From: CBDULX01 sp965368175
Lineage (GTDB): Bacteria; Pseudomonadota; Gammaproteobacteria; SZUA-229
NCBI GenBank assembly: GCA_965368175.1
Contig: CBDULX010000008.1
Location: 1-31,387, forward strand
Length of the DNA stretch: 31,387 bases
Direction of reading: 5' to 3'
Shown: piece by piece, positions 17,452 through 28,215 of the stretch
Numbering within the stretch: the first letter of the stretch is position 1
How the letters are laid out: every line of letters starts with the position of its first letter
Position numbers and translations under genes: made by a program
Notes under the pieces: model-generated
The model's database searches: none
What the model saw: only the letters and a program-made list of their open reading frames with translations
Told to the model about the DNA's origin: nothing

Positions 17452-19151
17452 AACAGATGAGCCACATATCTAATTGTCGCTTTCGCCGTTACCTGGTGAT
17501 GTCAGTGTTTTTGCTGGCCATATTCGGGTTAATTTGGCGTGCGCTGGATATGCAGGTAATGAACCAGTCTTTCTTCCAGCAGCAGGGGGATGCCAGGCAT
17601 TTACGAACTGTAACGGTACCAGCTCATCGCGGTGATATTTATGATCGTAACGGCAAGCCACTGGCCATCAGTACACCAGTGGATTCGGTGTGGGTAAATC
17701 CGGCAGAGTTTAATGTTGAGTCGCAGTACTGGAATCAGATGATTGGCATGCTGGAACTGGATGGTGAAGCGTTAAAACAGCGGGTGAGTCGATCTCAGCA
17801 GCGTGAATTTTTATATATTAAACGACATGTCGAACCCCATCTGGCAGAAAAAGTACTGGCACTGGGCCTGCCAGGCGTTTATTTACAGCGTGAATACAAA
17901 CGATATTACCCTGCTGGTGAAGTTACCGCTCATGTGCTGGGTTTTGCCAATGTGGATGATAAGGGGCAGGAAGGGGTGGAGCTGGCTTATGACAGCTGGT
18001 TGAGTGGCAAGGAAGGAGCCAAACAAATTATCCGAGATCGCCTGGGTCGAGCCATTGATGATGTGGAGCGGATCAAGGCCTCTGAGCCGGGTAAGGTGAT
18101 AACTGTCAGTCTGGATAAACGGGTCCAGTATCTGGCTTACCGGGCATTAAAGGTGGCGGTAAGGGAGCATAACGCCAGGGCCGGCTCGGCGGTGATGCTG
18201 GATGTGCATACCGGTGAAGTGCTGGCCATGGTCAATCTGCCCTCATTCAATACCAATAATCGTAATCAGCTTAAACCAGGAGTTTATCGCAATCGGGCAG
18301 TGACAGATGTATTTGAGCCGGGTTCGACTATGAAGCCCTTTACTATCGCTGCCGCCATAGAAAGCGGTCGCTGGAATTTTGATGACAATGTGCATACCTC
18401 TCCCGGATTTATGCGTGTTCAGGGTAACCTGATCAAAGATCATCGTGATTATGGCAAGCTTGATCTTGGCGGAATTCTCCTTAAATCCAGCAATGTGGGT
18501 ATCAGTAAAGTAGCACTGTCACTGGATCAGGGGCAGCAGCTGGATATGTATATCAATCTGGGGATTGGAGCGACTACGGGAAGTGGTTTTCCAGGGGAAT
18601 CCAGTGGAAAAATTAATGTTGCACATCTGGGTGAATTTGAGCGCGCGGCTATGGCGTTTGGCTATGGTGTCGCGGTTACGCCCCTGCAGCTGGCCCGCGC
18701 CTATGCTTCACTGGCGAATGGTGGCCTGGTATATCCAGTGAGTTTTTTACAGTTAAAAGAGCCGCCTGATGGTGTGCGGGTCATGAGTGAAAAAACGGCT
18801 CGACAGGTGCGCGACATGATGGAAAAAGTAGTCACTCGCGAAGGTACAGGCTGGCGTGCGCAAATCCCTAATTATCGAGTGGCAGGAAAAACCGGCACAG
18901 TACATAAATTTATTGCCGGTGGTTATGCCGAGGATCAGTATCAGTCGATATTTGCCGGAATGGCACCCGCGTCGGATCCCCGTCTGGTACTGGTAGTGAT
19001 GCTGGATGAACCCAGCAACGGCGAATATTTTGGCGGCCAGGTGGCTGGACCCGTTTTTTCCAAAGTGATGGCCGGAGCTCTTCGATTACTGGATATTCCA
19101 CCGGATAACCTCAAGCTGGCTAGTAAAAAAGCCGGGAGGGGTCAGGCATGA
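17448..19151 (+). CDS. ftsI: Penicillin-binding protein 3 (FtsI), septal transpeptidase
   Basis: FtsI cross-links septal peptidoglycan together with the glycosyltransferase FtsW. The 567-residue protein has an N-terminal membrane anchor (about residues 15-35), then the dimerisation/pedestal domain with VPAHRGDIYDRNGKPLAIS. The transpeptidase domain has all three catalytic motifs: STMK with Ser293 and Lys296 (EPGSTMKPF), SSN at 347-349 (LKSSNVGIS) and KTGT at 481-484. The length is near E. coli FtsI (588). The start overlaps the ftsL stop as ATGA; an in-frame ATG at 17457 is a possible alternative. The stop overlaps murE by 4 nt. Confidence 0.97.
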   Translation: MKQMSHISNCRFRRYLVMSVFLLAIFGLIWRALDMQVMNQSFFQQQGDARHLRTVTVPAHRGDIYDRNGKPLAISTPVDSVWVNPAEFNVESQYWNQMIGMLELDGEALKQRVSRSQQREFLYIKRHVEPHLAEKVLALGLPGVYLQREYKRYYPAGEVTAHVLGFANVDDKGQEGVELAYDSWLSGKEGAKQIIRDRLGRAIDDVERIKASEPGKVITVSLDKRVQYLAYRALKVAVREHNARAGSAVMLDVHTGEVLAMVNLPSFNTNNRNQLKPGVYRNRAVTDVFEPGSTMKPFTIAAAIESGRWNFDDNVHTSPGFMRVQGNLIKDHRDYGKLDLGGILLKSSNVGISKVALSLDQGQQLDMYINLGIGATTGSGFPGESSGKINVAHLGEFERAAMAFGYGVAVTPLQLARAYASLANGGLVYPVSFLQLKEPPDGVRVMSEKTARQVRDMMEKVVTREGTGWRAQIPNYRVAGKTGTVHKFIAGGYAEDQYQSIFAGMAPASDPRLVLVVMLDEPSNGEYFGGQVAGPVFSKVMAGALRLLDIPPDNLKLASKKAGRGQA

Positions 19152-20677
19152 TGGCAGCGATTAGTCTGAATGAAGAAGCGATGACATTAAAGCAGTTAAT
19201 GTCGGGATTTGTAGATCCCGATTATCTGCCGGATATTCCCTTGACTGGCCTCTGCCTGGACAGCCGTAAAGTGCAGACGGGTAACCTATTTGTGGCACTG
19301 GCCGGAAAGAAGGATCATGGCCTGGTTTTTGCCGGCGACGCAGTAAAAAAAGGTGCTGTAGCGATACTGTGCGATCGAAAATCCGACCAGTATTGCCAGC
19401 AAATACTGTCATCCCTGATAACACGGGTGACATGTGTACCGGTGCAGAACCTGTCTGAAAAACTGGGTGCCATAGCCAGCCGTTTTTACGGTCACCCTTC
19501 CGTAGACCTGTTTACTGTTGGAGTCACCGGTACGGATGGCAAAACATCTGTAAGTCATTTTATTGCCCAGGCACTGGATGGTCGAGACAAGCCCAGCGCT
19601 GTTCTGGGTACGGTGGGTAATGGTCTGATTTCTCAATTACAGAAGGCCAGCCATACCACACCGGACGTGATTCAGGTGCACCAGTTGCTGGCAGAATATA
19701 AACAGCGGGGAGTGGGTCAGGTAGCAATGGAGGTCTCATCCCATGGGCTGGATCAGCGTCGGGTCGATGCAGTGTCTTTTGATGTCGCGGTATTGACCAA
19801 TCTGGGGCGGGATCATCTGGATTATCACGGTGACATGGCGACCTATCGGGCTGCCAAGCGTCAACTGTTTTTCATGCCTGGTTTATCGGCGGTGGTGCTC
19901 AATCTGGATGATGAATTTGGACGGCAACTGGCGAGTGAGCTCAAGGGCAAAACTGTGACATGGGGCTACAGCCTGGCGGACATACCCGATGATATGACGG
20001 ATTACCTGATCACCGCACAGGATATCAAGGCTCATAGTCATGGTTTGAGCATGGTCCTGGACACGCCCAGGGGTGAGGTTTCGTTAAATACACGGCTACT
20101 GGGTGTATTCAATGTATCGAATGTGATGGCGACCCTGGCAGTATTATTGATTAAGGGTATGCCATTATTGCAGGCGGTGGCGAGACTGTCCGAACTGAAT
20201 ACCGTTCCGGGTAGAATGGAAAGCTTTTCTGTTAAGGATCAGCCATTAGTGGTGGTGGACTACGCTCACACTCCGCAGGCTCTGGAGCTGGTTTTGCAAA
20301 CCCTGAAGCATCATGCCGGAGCAAAATTATATTGTGTATTTGGTTGTGGTGGCGATCGAGACAGGGGAAAACGGCCATTGATGGCGGCTGCGGCCGAACT
20401 TTATGCCGACCATATTATCGTCACTGATGACAATCCGAGAACCGAGGATGCTCAACAAATAATTGAGGATATACAGGCTGGCTTTAAGCATCCAGAGAAG
20501 TCAGAAGTCATCCGTGATCGCCAACAGGCCATTATCCGTGCCATTGAATCGGCCTCTGAGCAGGACATAATACTGATTGCCGGTAAGGGTCATGAGGATT
20601 ACCAGATTGTTGGTGATATCAGGTATCCATTCAGCGATCGACAGATTGTAGCCGACCAACTGGGGGCGGGATCATGA
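19148..20677 (+). CDS. murE: UDP-MurNAc-tripeptide synthetase MurE (meso-diaminopimelate-adding)
   Basis: MurE adds the third residue to UDP-MurNAc-L-Ala-D-Glu in the cytoplasm. The 509-residue protein shows the Mur ligase P-loop GTDGKTS with Lys132, HTTPD, EVSSHGLDQRR, LGRDHLDYHG, and VVDYAHTPQAL in the C-terminal domain. DDNPRTE with Asp428-Asn-Pro-Arg431 is the signature of meso-diaminopimelate-specific MurE, as expected for a Gram-negative wall. GKGHEDYQ is near the end. The ATG at 19148 overlaps the ftsI stop (ATGA); the next codon is also ATG. Confidence 0.97.
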   Translation: MMAAISLNEEAMTLKQLMSGFVDPDYLPDIPLTGLCLDSRKVQTGNLFVALAGKKDHGLVFAGDAVKKGAVAILCDRKSDQYCQQILSSLITRVTCVPVQNLSEKLGAIASRFYGHPSVDLFTVGVTGTDGKTSVSHFIAQALDGRDKPSAVLGTVGNGLISQLQKASHTTPDVIQVHQLLAEYKQRGVGQVAMEVSSHGLDQRRVDAVSFDVAVLTNLGRDHLDYHGDMATYRAAKRQLFFMPGLSAVVLNLDDEFGRQLASELKGKTVTWGYSLADIPDDMTDYLITAQDIKAHSHGLSMVLDTPRGEVSLNTRLLGVFNVSNVMATLAVLLIKGMPLLQAVARLSELNTVPGRMESFSVKDQPLVVVDYAHTPQALELVLQTLKHHAGAKLYCVFGCGGDRDRGKRPLMAAAAELYADHIIVTDDNPRTEDAQQIIEDIQAGFKHPEKSEVIRDRQQAIIRAIESASEQDIILIAGKGHEDYQIVGDIRYPFSDRQIVADQLGAGS

Positions 20678-22014
20678 TGTCATTGCAGCAGGCCGCACAA
20701 TTACTGAATGGCGATATTCGGGGTGCCAACTGTGAATTCTTTCATGTATCGAAGGACAGCCGAAGCGTTCAGGCCGGAGATCTGTATGTGGCTTTGAAAG
20801 GTGAACGATTTGATGGTCATCAGTTTGTAGTCGAGGCTGGTAAAAAGGGTGCAGTGGCGGCCATGGTTGAAGCGTATCAGGAAGTGGACCTGCCTCAGCT
20901 CAGGGTGACAGACAGTCAACTGGCACTGGGCAGGCTGGCCGCTGCCTGGCGTCAGTCATATTCTGGTGTGGTCGTGGGTGTGACTGGCAGTAACGGTAAA
21001 ACCACGGTCAAGGAAATGACCGCTGCCATATTACAGCAGAAGGGTAAGGTGCTGGCCACCCAGGGTAATCTAAATAACGAAATTGGTATGCCATTGACCC
21101 TGCTGGAACTGTCGGCCGATGATGATTATGCAGTGATCGAAATGGGCGCGAACCATCGAGGTGAAATTGAATATCTAACTAACATCAGTCATCCCGATGT
21201 GGCTCTGATTACCAATGCCGGACCGGCTCATCTGGAAGGTTTTGGCTCGCTGGAAGGTGTGGCTGAAGCCAAAGGCGAAATATACAGCGGTCTGGTGGAA
21301 ACAGGTACAGCCATTATCAATGCCGATGATGATTTTGCTGGCTACTGGTCATCACTCTGCGCCGATAAAAAGGTAATGCGTTTCTCGCTGGAGCATGAGG
21401 CCGATGTAAAAGGTGATTGGCAGGCCAACGATCAGGGTGGCGAACTGAGTATTAATACCGCACTGGGAAGCTGTCAGATTCATCTCAAAGTGCCCGGTCG
21501 GCATAATGCCATGAATGCGCTGGCTGCCTGCGCCGCAGCTATGGCCGCAGGGGCCGATTTAAAAGATGTGAAACAGGGGTTATCGACATTTGAGGCTGTC
21601 AGGGGAAGGTTGAATATTATCCAGGCAGGTTCGGGGGTTTGTCTCATCGATGATACTTATAATGCCAATCCCGGCTCACTGAAGGCAGGCATAGATGTGT
21701 TAAAGACCCTGGCCGGTGAACACTGGCTAGTGCTAGGGGATATGGGCGAGCTGGGTGCGGAGAGTGAACAGTTGCATCGTCTGGCCGGTCAGCATGCCCG
21801 TAGCATGAATGTTAATAAACTACTGGCGACAGGTGAGTACAGCCAGGCAGCAGTAGCGGCGTTTGGTGAGCAGGGGAAATACTTTTCTACACAGGATGAG
21901 TTGATTGCGTTTATCAAACAGGCATTACATGAAAATGTAAATATTTTGATAAAAGGTTCTCGCACCATGCGGATGGAAAAAGTGGTCGAGGCATTAACCG
22001 AGGGGACAGCGTAA
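20674..22014 (+). CDS. murF: UDP-MurNAc-tripeptide D-alanyl-D-alanine ligase MurF
   Basis: MurF attaches the D-Ala-D-Ala made by Ddl (encoded at 29111) to the MurNAc tripeptide. The 446-residue protein shows [19 protein letters not shown], the ATP loop [15 protein letters not shown] with Lys109, [46 protein letters not shown] and [10 protein letters not shown]. It overlaps murE by 4 nt (ATGA) and mraY by 1 nt (TAATG). Nothing is unusual in the sequence. Confidence 0.97.
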   Translation: MMSLQQAAQLLNGDIRGANCEFFHVSKDSRSVQAGDLYVALKGERFDGHQFVVEAGKKGAVAAMVEAYQEVDLPQLRVTDSQLALGRLAAAWRQSYSGVVVGVTGSNGKTTVKEMTAAILQQKGKVLATQGNLNNEIGMPLTLLELSADDDYAVIEMGANHRGEIEYLTNISHPDVALITNAGPAHLEGFGSLEGVAEAKGEIYSGLVETGTAIINADDDFAGYWSSLCADKKVMRFSLEHEADVKGDWQANDQGGELSINTALGSCQIHLKVPGRHNAMNALAACAAAMAAGADLKDVKQGLSTFEAVRGRLNIIQAGSGVCLIDDTYNANPGSLKAGIDVLKTLAGEHWLVLGDMGELGAESEQLHRLAGQHARSMNVNKLLATGEYSQAAVAAFGEQGKYFSTQDELIAFIKQALHENVNILIKGSRTMRMEKVVEALTEGTA

Positions 22015-23096
22015 TGCTGCTTATTCTGGCTGATTATCTACAACAGTATTACAGTGGTTTTAATGTGTTTCGATACTTAACCCTGAGGGGAATACTGGGG
22101 GCATTAACCGCCCTGTTGATTTCGCTATGGATTGGCCCAACCATGATTCGGCGACTGGCAAGCTACAAAATTGGTCAGGTAGTGCGAGACGATGGCCCTG
22201 AAACGCATCTTTCGAAATCCGGTACACCGACTATGGGCGGTGCCCTGATCCTGATCGCGGTGGCTGTCAGTACACTGTTATGGAGTGATCTCAGCAATCG
22301 CCAGGTGCTGGTGGCTCTGTCGGTGACATTGCTGTTTGGTGCTATCGGTTTTGTTGATGATTACAAGAAACTGGTGCATGGCAACAGTAAGGGATTATCT
22401 GCAAAAGTTAAATATTCCTGGCAGACTGTATTTGGTCTGGTGGCGGCGGTTTATTTATACCAGTCAGCACAGAGCCCCATCGAAACCTCACTTATCATAC
22501 CCTTCGTAAAAGATCTGGTGATTCCACTGGGCGCCGGTTTTGTGGTACTGGCTTATCTGGCCATAGTGGGAACCAGTAATGCGGTTAACCTGACTGATGG
22601 GCTGGACGGCCTGGCAATATTGCCGACAGTGATGGTGGCCGGTGCTCTGGGCGTGTTCGCCTATGTCACGGGTAATATTAACTTCTCCGATTATCTGGGT
22701 ATTCCTTATGTTGCCGGTGTCGGTGAGCTGGTGGTGTTCTGTGGTGCGCTGATGGGGGCTGGCCTGGGTTTTCTGTGGTTCAACACCTACCCCGCTCAGG
22801 TATTCATGGGGGATGTTGGTGCACTGGCACTGGGTGCCGCACTGGGTGTGGTTGCAGTGCTGGTGAGACAGGAACTGGTACTGGTGATTATGGGCGGTGT
22901 ATTTGTGATGGAAACTGTGTCGGTAATTTTGCAGGTGGCATCATTCAAGCTTACAGGTCGCAGAATTTTCCGGATGGCTCCTCTGCATCATCATTTTGAA
23001 TTAAAAGGCTGGCCAGAACCAAGGGTGATCGTCCGTTTCTGGATTATTACGGTCATTCTAGTACTGATTGGGCTCGCCTCATTGAAGGTGCGTTAA
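22014..23096 (+). CDS. mraY: Phospho-MurNAc-pentapeptide transferase MraY
   Basis: MraY transfers phospho-MurNAc-pentapeptide to undecaprenyl phosphate, forming lipid I in the inner membrane. The 360-residue polytopic protein (about ten spans) shows [10 protein letters not shown], the catalytic acidic motif [16 protein letters not shown], the [12 protein letters not shown] motif and the histidine-rich loop [14 protein letters not shown]. Length and motifs are standard. A 16-nt gap separates it from murD, the first non-overlapping junction in the cluster. Confidence 0.97.
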   Translation: MLLILADYLQQYYSGFNVFRYLTLRGILGALTALLISLWIGPTMIRRLASYKIGQVVRDDGPETHLSKSGTPTMGGALILIAVAVSTLLWSDLSNRQVLVALSVTLLFGAIGFVDDYKKLVHGNSKGLSAKVKYSWQTVFGLVAAVYLYQSAQSPIETSLIIPFVKDLVIPLGAGFVVLAYLAIVGTSNAVNLTDGLDGLAILPTVMVAGALGVFAYVTGNINFSDYLGIPYVAGVGELVVFCGALMGAGLGFLWFNTYPAQVFMGDVGALALGAALGVVAVLVRQELVLVIMGGVFVMETVSVILQVASFKLTGRRIFRMAPLHHHFELKGWPEPRVIVRFWIITVILVLIGLASLKVR

Positions 23097-23112
23097 GGTT
23101 TAAACGAGACTA

Positions 23113-24474
23113 ATGACTGCAACGGCAATGACATTGACTGAGAACAGAGCGCAAACCTACACCCTGATCGTTGGACTGGGTGTTACCGGCTTGTCTGTGG
23201 CTCGTTATCTGGCAGCCAAAGGACAGAACGTGGTGGTTGCAGACAGTCGGGCAAACCCGCCCGGTATCGATCAATGTCAGCATCAATTGTCAGATGTGAA
23301 AGTTGTCACGGGTGAGTTTGATCTGTCACTGTTTGAAAATGCCAGTCAGCTGGTAGTCAGTCCCGGTGTAGCGCTCACCGAGTCTGTAATTCAGCATGCC
23401 ATGCAGAAAGGCATAGAAGTGGTGGGTGATATCGAACTGTTTGCACGTGAAGTGAAAGCGCCGGTGATTGCGATTACCGGTTCCAATGGCAAAAGCACGG
23501 TCACCACGTTAATGGGGGAGATGGCAAAACAGGCGGGTATTCAGGTCGCAGTGGGTGGGAATATCGGTGTGCCTGCTCTTGATTTGTTAAGCGATGAGGT
23601 TGAGCTGTATGTGCTGGAGTTATCCAGTTTTCAACTGGAAACTCTGCAAAGTTTGAAGCCAGTGGTGTCCACGGTATTGAACCTGAGTGCCGATCATATG
23701 GATCGCTATCCCAGCTTTATGGAATACGCCAGAACCAAGGCTCGTATTTTTAAAGGTGCTGAACATGTGGTGGTGAACCGCGATGACGAGCATGTAATAC
23801 AGATTGCATCCAGACTTAACAATGTGATGGGGTTTACTTTGCATCAACCACAGGCAGGTGATTACGGCTTATGTGAGCAGGATGGCGAAATCTGGTTGTG
23901 TCGTGGGGTTGAAAAACTGATTAAAGAAAGTGCGTTGAAACTTGGTGGCCGTCATAACACCGCCAATGTGCTGGCGGCATTGGCCATGGGTGAGGCTTCC
24001 AGTATTCCTGTGCAAGATATGCTGAAGACGATAGAAAATTTTACCGGGCTGCCCCACCGAACCCAATGGGTAGCGGATATCGATGGCGTTAGCTGGTTCA
24101 ATGATTCCAAGGGCACTAATGTGGGTGCAACACTGGCCGCAATCGATGGCTTAACTGAAACCAGGAACCTGATTTTAATTGCTGGTGGACAGGCTAAGGA
24201 TGCCGATTTTTCAGTGTTGAAACCCGCCGTGTCCACGAAAGTAAAGCACATAATTCTAATAGGTCAGGATGCTGGAAAAATTGAACAGGCGTTTACTGAC
24301 GTAGTGGCTATTACGCGCGCCGAGACAATGGAGCAGGCAGTACAGTTGGCATCTCGTACAGCTGAGGCAGGTGATTACGTGTTGTTATCACCGGCCTGTG
24401 CCAGTTTTGATATGTTTAAAGGTTTCGCGCACAGAGGTGACATGTTTGTTGCAGCGGTGGAGGCATTGCGATGA
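23113..24474 (+). CDS. murD: UDP-MurNAc-L-alanine:D-glutamate ligase MurD
   Basis: MurD adds D-glutamate to UDP-MurNAc-L-Ala. The 453-residue protein shows an N-terminal Rossmann-type UDP-binding part (LIVGLGVTGLSVARYLAAKG), SPGVALT, the P-loop ITGSNGKSTVTTL with Lys127, VGGNIGVPAL, ELSSFQLET, LNLSADHMDRY, GLPHRTQWV, FNDSKGTNVGAT and LLSPACASFDMFKGFAHRG. Its start lacks a strong nearby ribosome binding site (AAGG is about 13 nt upstream). It overlaps ftsW as ATGA. Confidence 0.97.
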   Translation: MTATAMTLTENRAQTYTLIVGLGVTGLSVARYLAAKGQNVVVADSRANPPGIDQCQHQLSDVKVVTGEFDLSLFENASQLVVSPGVALTESVIQHAMQKGIEVVGDIELFAREVKAPVIAITGSNGKSTVTTLMGEMAKQAGIQVAVGGNIGVPALDLLSDEVELYVLELSSFQLETLQSLKPVVSTVLNLSADHMDRYPSFMEYARTKARIFKGAEHVVVNRDDEHVIQIASRLNNVMGFTLHQPQAGDYGLCEQDGEIWLCRGVEKLIKESALKLGGRHNTANVLAALAMGEASSIPVQDMLKTIENFTGLPHRTQWVADIDGVSWFNDSKGTNVGATLAAIDGLTETRNLILIAGGQAKDADFSVLKPAVSTKVKHIILIGQDAGKIEQAFTDVVAITRAETMEQAVQLASRTAEAGDYVLLSPACASFDMFKGFAHRGDMFVAAVEALR

Positions 24475-25721
24475 GTATCGGACTAGCCATTGCGCCTGAC
24501 AGATTTAATAGCAACAAGAACAGTGTAATGGATGGTATTGATCCAGTACTGGTGAGCATAGTTGTTGCATTGCTGGCATTAGGCCTGGTCATGGTGGCAT
24601 CGGCATCGATTACTGTGGCTGATCGCCAGCTGCACTCGCCGTTTTATTATCTACAACGACAGGCGATAGCCGCCGGTTTAGGCATGTTGATCATTTTGTT
24701 CATGCTGAAAGTGAGACTGGTGTACTGGGAAAAATCCGGTTTGATATTACTTGGTTTAGCCTTCTTCCTGCTGCTGCTGGTATTTATGCCTGGTATAGGT
24801 AAAACCGTGAATGGCTCAACCCGCTGGATACCTTTGGGGGTTTTTAATCTCCAGGTGTCAGAGCTGGTGAAGCTGCTACTGATGATTTATGTGGCGGGTT
24901 ATCTGGTACGTCATGGTGAAGAAGTGCGTTCGAGTTTATGGGGTTTTTTAAAGCCCATGATCATGGTTGGCCTGGCCTGTTTACTGCTATTGATGGAACC
25001 GGATTTTGGCGCCTCGGTTGTGGTTATGGCAACGGTGATGGGAATGATGTTCCTGGGCGGTGTGAAATTACTGCAGTTTGCCGCGATTATTACTCTGTTC
25101 AGTGGCGCGGCAGCGATTCTGGTGCTGAGTTCGAGTTATCGTCTGCAACGACTCACCACGTTCATCAATCCCTGGGCTGACCCTTTTGATAGTGGCTTTC
25201 AGTTAACTCAGTCATTAATTGCCATTGGTTCAGGGGGCTGGACTGGCAGTGGTCTGGGTAGCAGTGTGCAAAAACTGTTTTATCTGCCTGAGGCTCATAC
25301 CGATTTCGTGTTTGCCGTAATGGCCGAAGAGCTGGGTTTGTTTGGGGTCGCAGTGGTGATCTCTCTGTTTGGCGCGTTGGTATTGCGCAGTTTTATGATT
25401 GCACGACGGGCTGAGTTAAATGGCAATCAATTCTCAGCCTTCCTGGCCTATGGCATAGGAATCTGGCTTGGGTTGCAGGCTTTTATCAATATTGGTGTGA
25501 ATATGGGGGTGCTGCCGACTAAAGGATTGACCCTGCCATTTATGAGTTATGGCGGCAGTAGTCTGATTGTTTGCTGCGCTGCCGTGGGGCTTTTATTGCG
25601 TATTCATTATGAGTGCAATTCGTCCCAGGCGGTGACTCGTAAACGTTCATCAGTAAAACCGGGTAAATCCTCACGCCGCAAACCAGGGACTCTGCGAGAA
25701 ACATTTGAGGAAGCGGCATGA
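24471..25721 (+). CDS. ftsW: FtsW, septal peptidoglycan glycosyltransferase (SEDS family)
   Basis: FtsW polymerises lipid II at the septum in complex with FtsI. The 416-residue polytopic protein shows DPVLVSIVVALLALGLVMVA, NGSTRWI, QVSELVKLLLMIYVAGYL, MEPDFGASVV, DSGFQLTQSLIAIGSGG, AHTDFVFAVMAEELGLFG and LTLPFMSYGGSS. These match FtsW rather than RodA in context and in the loop between the last spans. It ends with a basic cytoplasmic tail (KRSSVKPGKSSRRKPG). ATGA overlaps link it to murD and murG. Confidence 0.96.
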   Translation: MSIGLAIAPDRFNSNKNSVMDGIDPVLVSIVVALLALGLVMVASASITVADRQLHSPFYYLQRQAIAAGLGMLIILFMLKVRLVYWEKSGLILLGLAFFLLLLVFMPGIGKTVNGSTRWIPLGVFNLQVSELVKLLLMIYVAGYLVRHGEEVRSSLWGFLKPMIMVGLACLLLLMEPDFGASVVVMATVMGMMFLGGVKLLQFAAIITLFSGAAAILVLSSSYRLQRLTTFINPWADPFDSGFQLTQSLIAIGSGGWTGSGLGSSVQKLFYLPEAHTDFVFAVMAEELGLFGVAVVISLFGALVLRSFMIARRAELNGNQFSAFLAYGIGIWLGLQAFINIGVNMGVLPTKGLTLPFMSYGGSSLIVCCAAVGLLLRIHYECNSSQAVTRKRSSVKPGKSSRRKPGTLRETFEEAA

Positions 25722-26803
25722 GCGGGACTGGAAACAAACCGGTAATGATTATGGCAGGAGGCACTGGAGGCCATGTTTACCCTGCATTGGCAGTGGCCGA
25801 TGAGTTGCGGGCTCGAGGTGTATCAGTCGTCTGGCTAGGTACACGAAAAGGTATTGAGGCACGACTTGTACCAGAGGCGGGTTTTACGGTGGACTGGTTG
25901 GGTGTTAATGGTTTGCGAGGTAAAGGGGGGGTGAGATTGATACTGGCGCCGTTCAATTTGATGCTGGCCTGTGCACAGGCCATGCGCATCATGTTGAAGC
26001 GTAATCCCTGCGCAGTACTGGGCATGGGGGGCTTTGTTTCTGGCCCTGGTGGCCTGGTGGCCTGGCTGCTGAGAAAACCCTTATTGATCCATGAGCAAAA
26101 TGCGATTCCCGGTTTAACCAATCGCCTGCTGGCAAAAGTAACAGGCAGGGTGATGGCGGCCTTCCCGGGTAGTTTCAGCAAACACACGATGCATGTCGGA
26201 AATCCGGTACGTAAGGCCATAGCCACAATCGAATCACCGGCTACTCGTTTTGATGATCGTAGCGGTGCCCTTCGCCTGCTGATTTTTGGCGGTAGTCTGG
26301 GCGCGGCCAGATTCAATGAATTGCTTCCACTGGCGCTTGCAAAACTGAATCCCGATCAACGTCCTGAGGTTCGTCATCAGGCAGGTGCGAAAAATATTGA
26401 GCAGGCTCAAATGAACTATGCAAATGCCGGTATAGAGGCTCAGGTTGATGCTTATATCGAGGATATGGCCGAAGCTTATGGCTGGGCGGATCTGGTAATT
26501 TGTCGTTCAGGTGCGATGACTGTTTCAGAATTATCCGCAGCAGGTGTTGCATCTATTCTGGTGCCTTATCCCTATGCCGTGGATGATCATCAAACAGCGA
26601 ACGCTCATTATCTTAGCGATGCTGGAGCCGCACTTTTACTGCCCCAACAAGAAATGACAGTTGAAAAACTGGTAGAAATTCTCAGTGGTTTCAGTCGCAG
26701 CCAGGCAAAGGCGATGGCGCAAAAAGCCCTTAGTCTGGGTATGCCGGAAGCCACTAATATGGTCACCGATCAGTGTTTACTGGCAGGGGGTGGCGCATGC
26801 TGA
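25718..26803 (+). CDS. murG: UDP-GlcNAc:lipid I N-acetylglucosaminyltransferase MurG
   Basis: MurG adds GlcNAc to lipid I on the inner face of the membrane, giving lipid II. The 361-residue GT28 enzyme shows [62 protein letters not shown], and the UDP-GlcNAc site [16 protein letters not shown] followed by [15 protein letters not shown] seven-G run at 25925-25931 encodes part of a glycine-rich segment. Its end overlaps the murC ATG by 7 nt. Confidence 0.97.
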   Translation: MSGTGNKPVMIMAGGTGGHVYPALAVADELRARGVSVVWLGTRKGIEARLVPEAGFTVDWLGVNGLRGKGGVRLILAPFNLMLACAQAMRIMLKRNPCAVLGMGGFVSGPGGLVAWLLRKPLLIHEQNAIPGLTNRLLAKVTGRVMAAFPGSFSKHTMHVGNPVRKAIATIESPATRFDDRSGALRLLIFGGSLGAARFNELLPLALAKLNPDQRPEVRHQAGAKNIEQAQMNYANAGIEAQVDAYIEDMAEAYGWADLVICRSGAMTVSELSAAGVASILVPYPYAVDDHQTANAHYLSDAGAALLLPQQEMTVEKLVEILSGFSRSQAKAMAQKALSLGMPEATNMVTDQCLLAGGGAC

Positions 26804-28215
26804 TTGAAACCCATCCCATGCGGAAAATTAGTCGAGTCCATTTTGTGGGTATAGGCGGAGCAGGTATGAGCGGCATTGCCGAAGTGTTGCTAAATCTGGG
26901 TTATCAGGTGAGCGGGTCTGATCTTGGATCAAATGCTGCAACAGTACGCCTGCAAGATCAGGGTGCTCGTATTTTTAAGGGGCATGATGCCGCCAATATC
27001 AGTGATGTAGAAGTGGTGGTGATCTCTACCGCTGTGCCCGCAGATAACATAGAGGTACTTACGGCTCGTAAAAGACATATCCCGGTTATTCGCCGGGCAG
27101 AAATGCTGGCTGAAATTATGCGTTTTCGCTATGGCATTGCCATCGCCGGCACCCATGGTAAAACTACGACCACCAGCCTGGTAGCCAGTTTACTTACTGA
27201 AGGTCAGCTCGATCCTACATTTGTTATAGGTGGCAAGCTAAACAGTGCTGCGACTAATGCCAAACTGGGTACCGGTCGATATCTGGTGGCGGAAGCGGAT
27301 GAGAGCGATGCGTCATTTTTGTTATTGCAACCGATGATTTCTGTGGTTACTAATGTCGATGCGGATCATCTGGAAACCTATGATGGTGATTTTGAGCGCT
27401 ATCGCCAGGCGTTTGTGGATTTCCTGCATCATCTGCCTTTCTACGGACATGCCGTGATGTGCCTCGATGATGACGAAGTGCGTTCATTGCTGCCCCAGGT
27501 GTCTCGCCCAGTTATTACATACGGCATCGAACATGATGCTGACGTCAAGGCCTGCAATATTCATTGCGATGGTATGCAGTGCGCATTTGAAGTCAGCCTG
27601 CCGGATTATGAGTCCCCGATTGAAGTGATGCTCAACCTGCCAGGTCGGCACAATATTTTAAATGCACTGGCAGCGATTACTGTGGCGCATCTGCTGGGAG
27701 TCGATTCCAGGGCGATACAATCAGGTCTGGCCGGATTCCAGGGCATAGGTCGGCGTATGCAGCAGTATGGTGAAGTGAAGACGGCTAAAGGAACTGTGCT
27801 GCTGGTGGATGACTACGGTCATCACCCCACTGAAATTGCCGCTACAGTGGAGGCCTGCCGTACAGGGTGGCCTGATCGTAGACTGGTGGTTGCATTTCAG
27901 CCTCACCGTTACACCCGTACACGGGATTTGTTCGAGGATTTCGCGCGGGTGCTGGCGGATATCGACGTGTTGCTGGTGACTGAAGTCTATGCAGCTGGCG
28001 AAGAGCTTATAACCGGCGCGGATGGACGCGCACTCTGTGCCGCTATTCGAGCTCGTGGCCGGGTTAACCCGGTCTTTGTTGAAGATTTTGAAGACATTCC
28101 AGCGGCTGTGTCTGACCTCCTGGAAGACGGAGATGTGTTGCTGACACTGGGTGCCGGTAGTATTGGCAGACTGTCATCTGAACTGGGTGAGAAACTGATG
28201 GAGGTGAGCCAATGA
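26797..28215 (+). CDS. murC: UDP-N-acetylmuramate:L-alanine ligase MurC
   Basis: MurC adds L-alanine to UDP-MurNAc, the first peptide step. The 472-residue protein shows [27 protein letters not shown], the P-loop [12 protein letters not shown] with Lys122, [47 protein letters not shown] and [10 protein letters not shown]. The ATG at 26797 is chosen because AGGGGG lies 6 nt upstream; an in-frame GTG at 26773 inside murG is less likely. It overlaps murB as ATGA. Confidence 0.97.
   Translation: MLIETHPMRKISRVHFVGIGGAGMSGIAEVLLNLGYQVSGSDLGSNAATVRLQDQGARIFKGHDAANISDVEVVVISTAVPADNIEVLTARKRHIPVIRRAEMLAEIMRFRYGIAIAGTHGKTTTTSLVASLLTEGQLDPTFVIGGKLNSAATNAKLGTGRYLVAEADESDASFLLLQPMISVVTNVDADHLETYDGDFERYRQAFVDFLHHLPFYGHAVMCLDDDEVRSLLPQVSRPVITYGIEHDADVKACNIHCDGMQCAFEVSLPDYESPIEVMLNLPGRHNILNALAAITVAHLLGVDSRAIQSGLAGFQGIGRRMQQYGEVKTAKGTVLLVDDYGHHPTEIAATVEACRTGWPDRRLVVAFQPHRYTRTRDLFEDFARVLADIDVLLVTEVYAAGEELITGADGRALCAAIRARGRVNPVFVEDFEDIPAAVSDLLEDGDVLLTLGAGSIGRLSSELGEKLMEVSQ

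Noticed and set aside
25925..25931. Seven-G tract in murG (a similar one lies in murB at 28629-28635)
   Set aside because: Both encode glycine-rich segments of essential enzymes, so switching off is not plausible.
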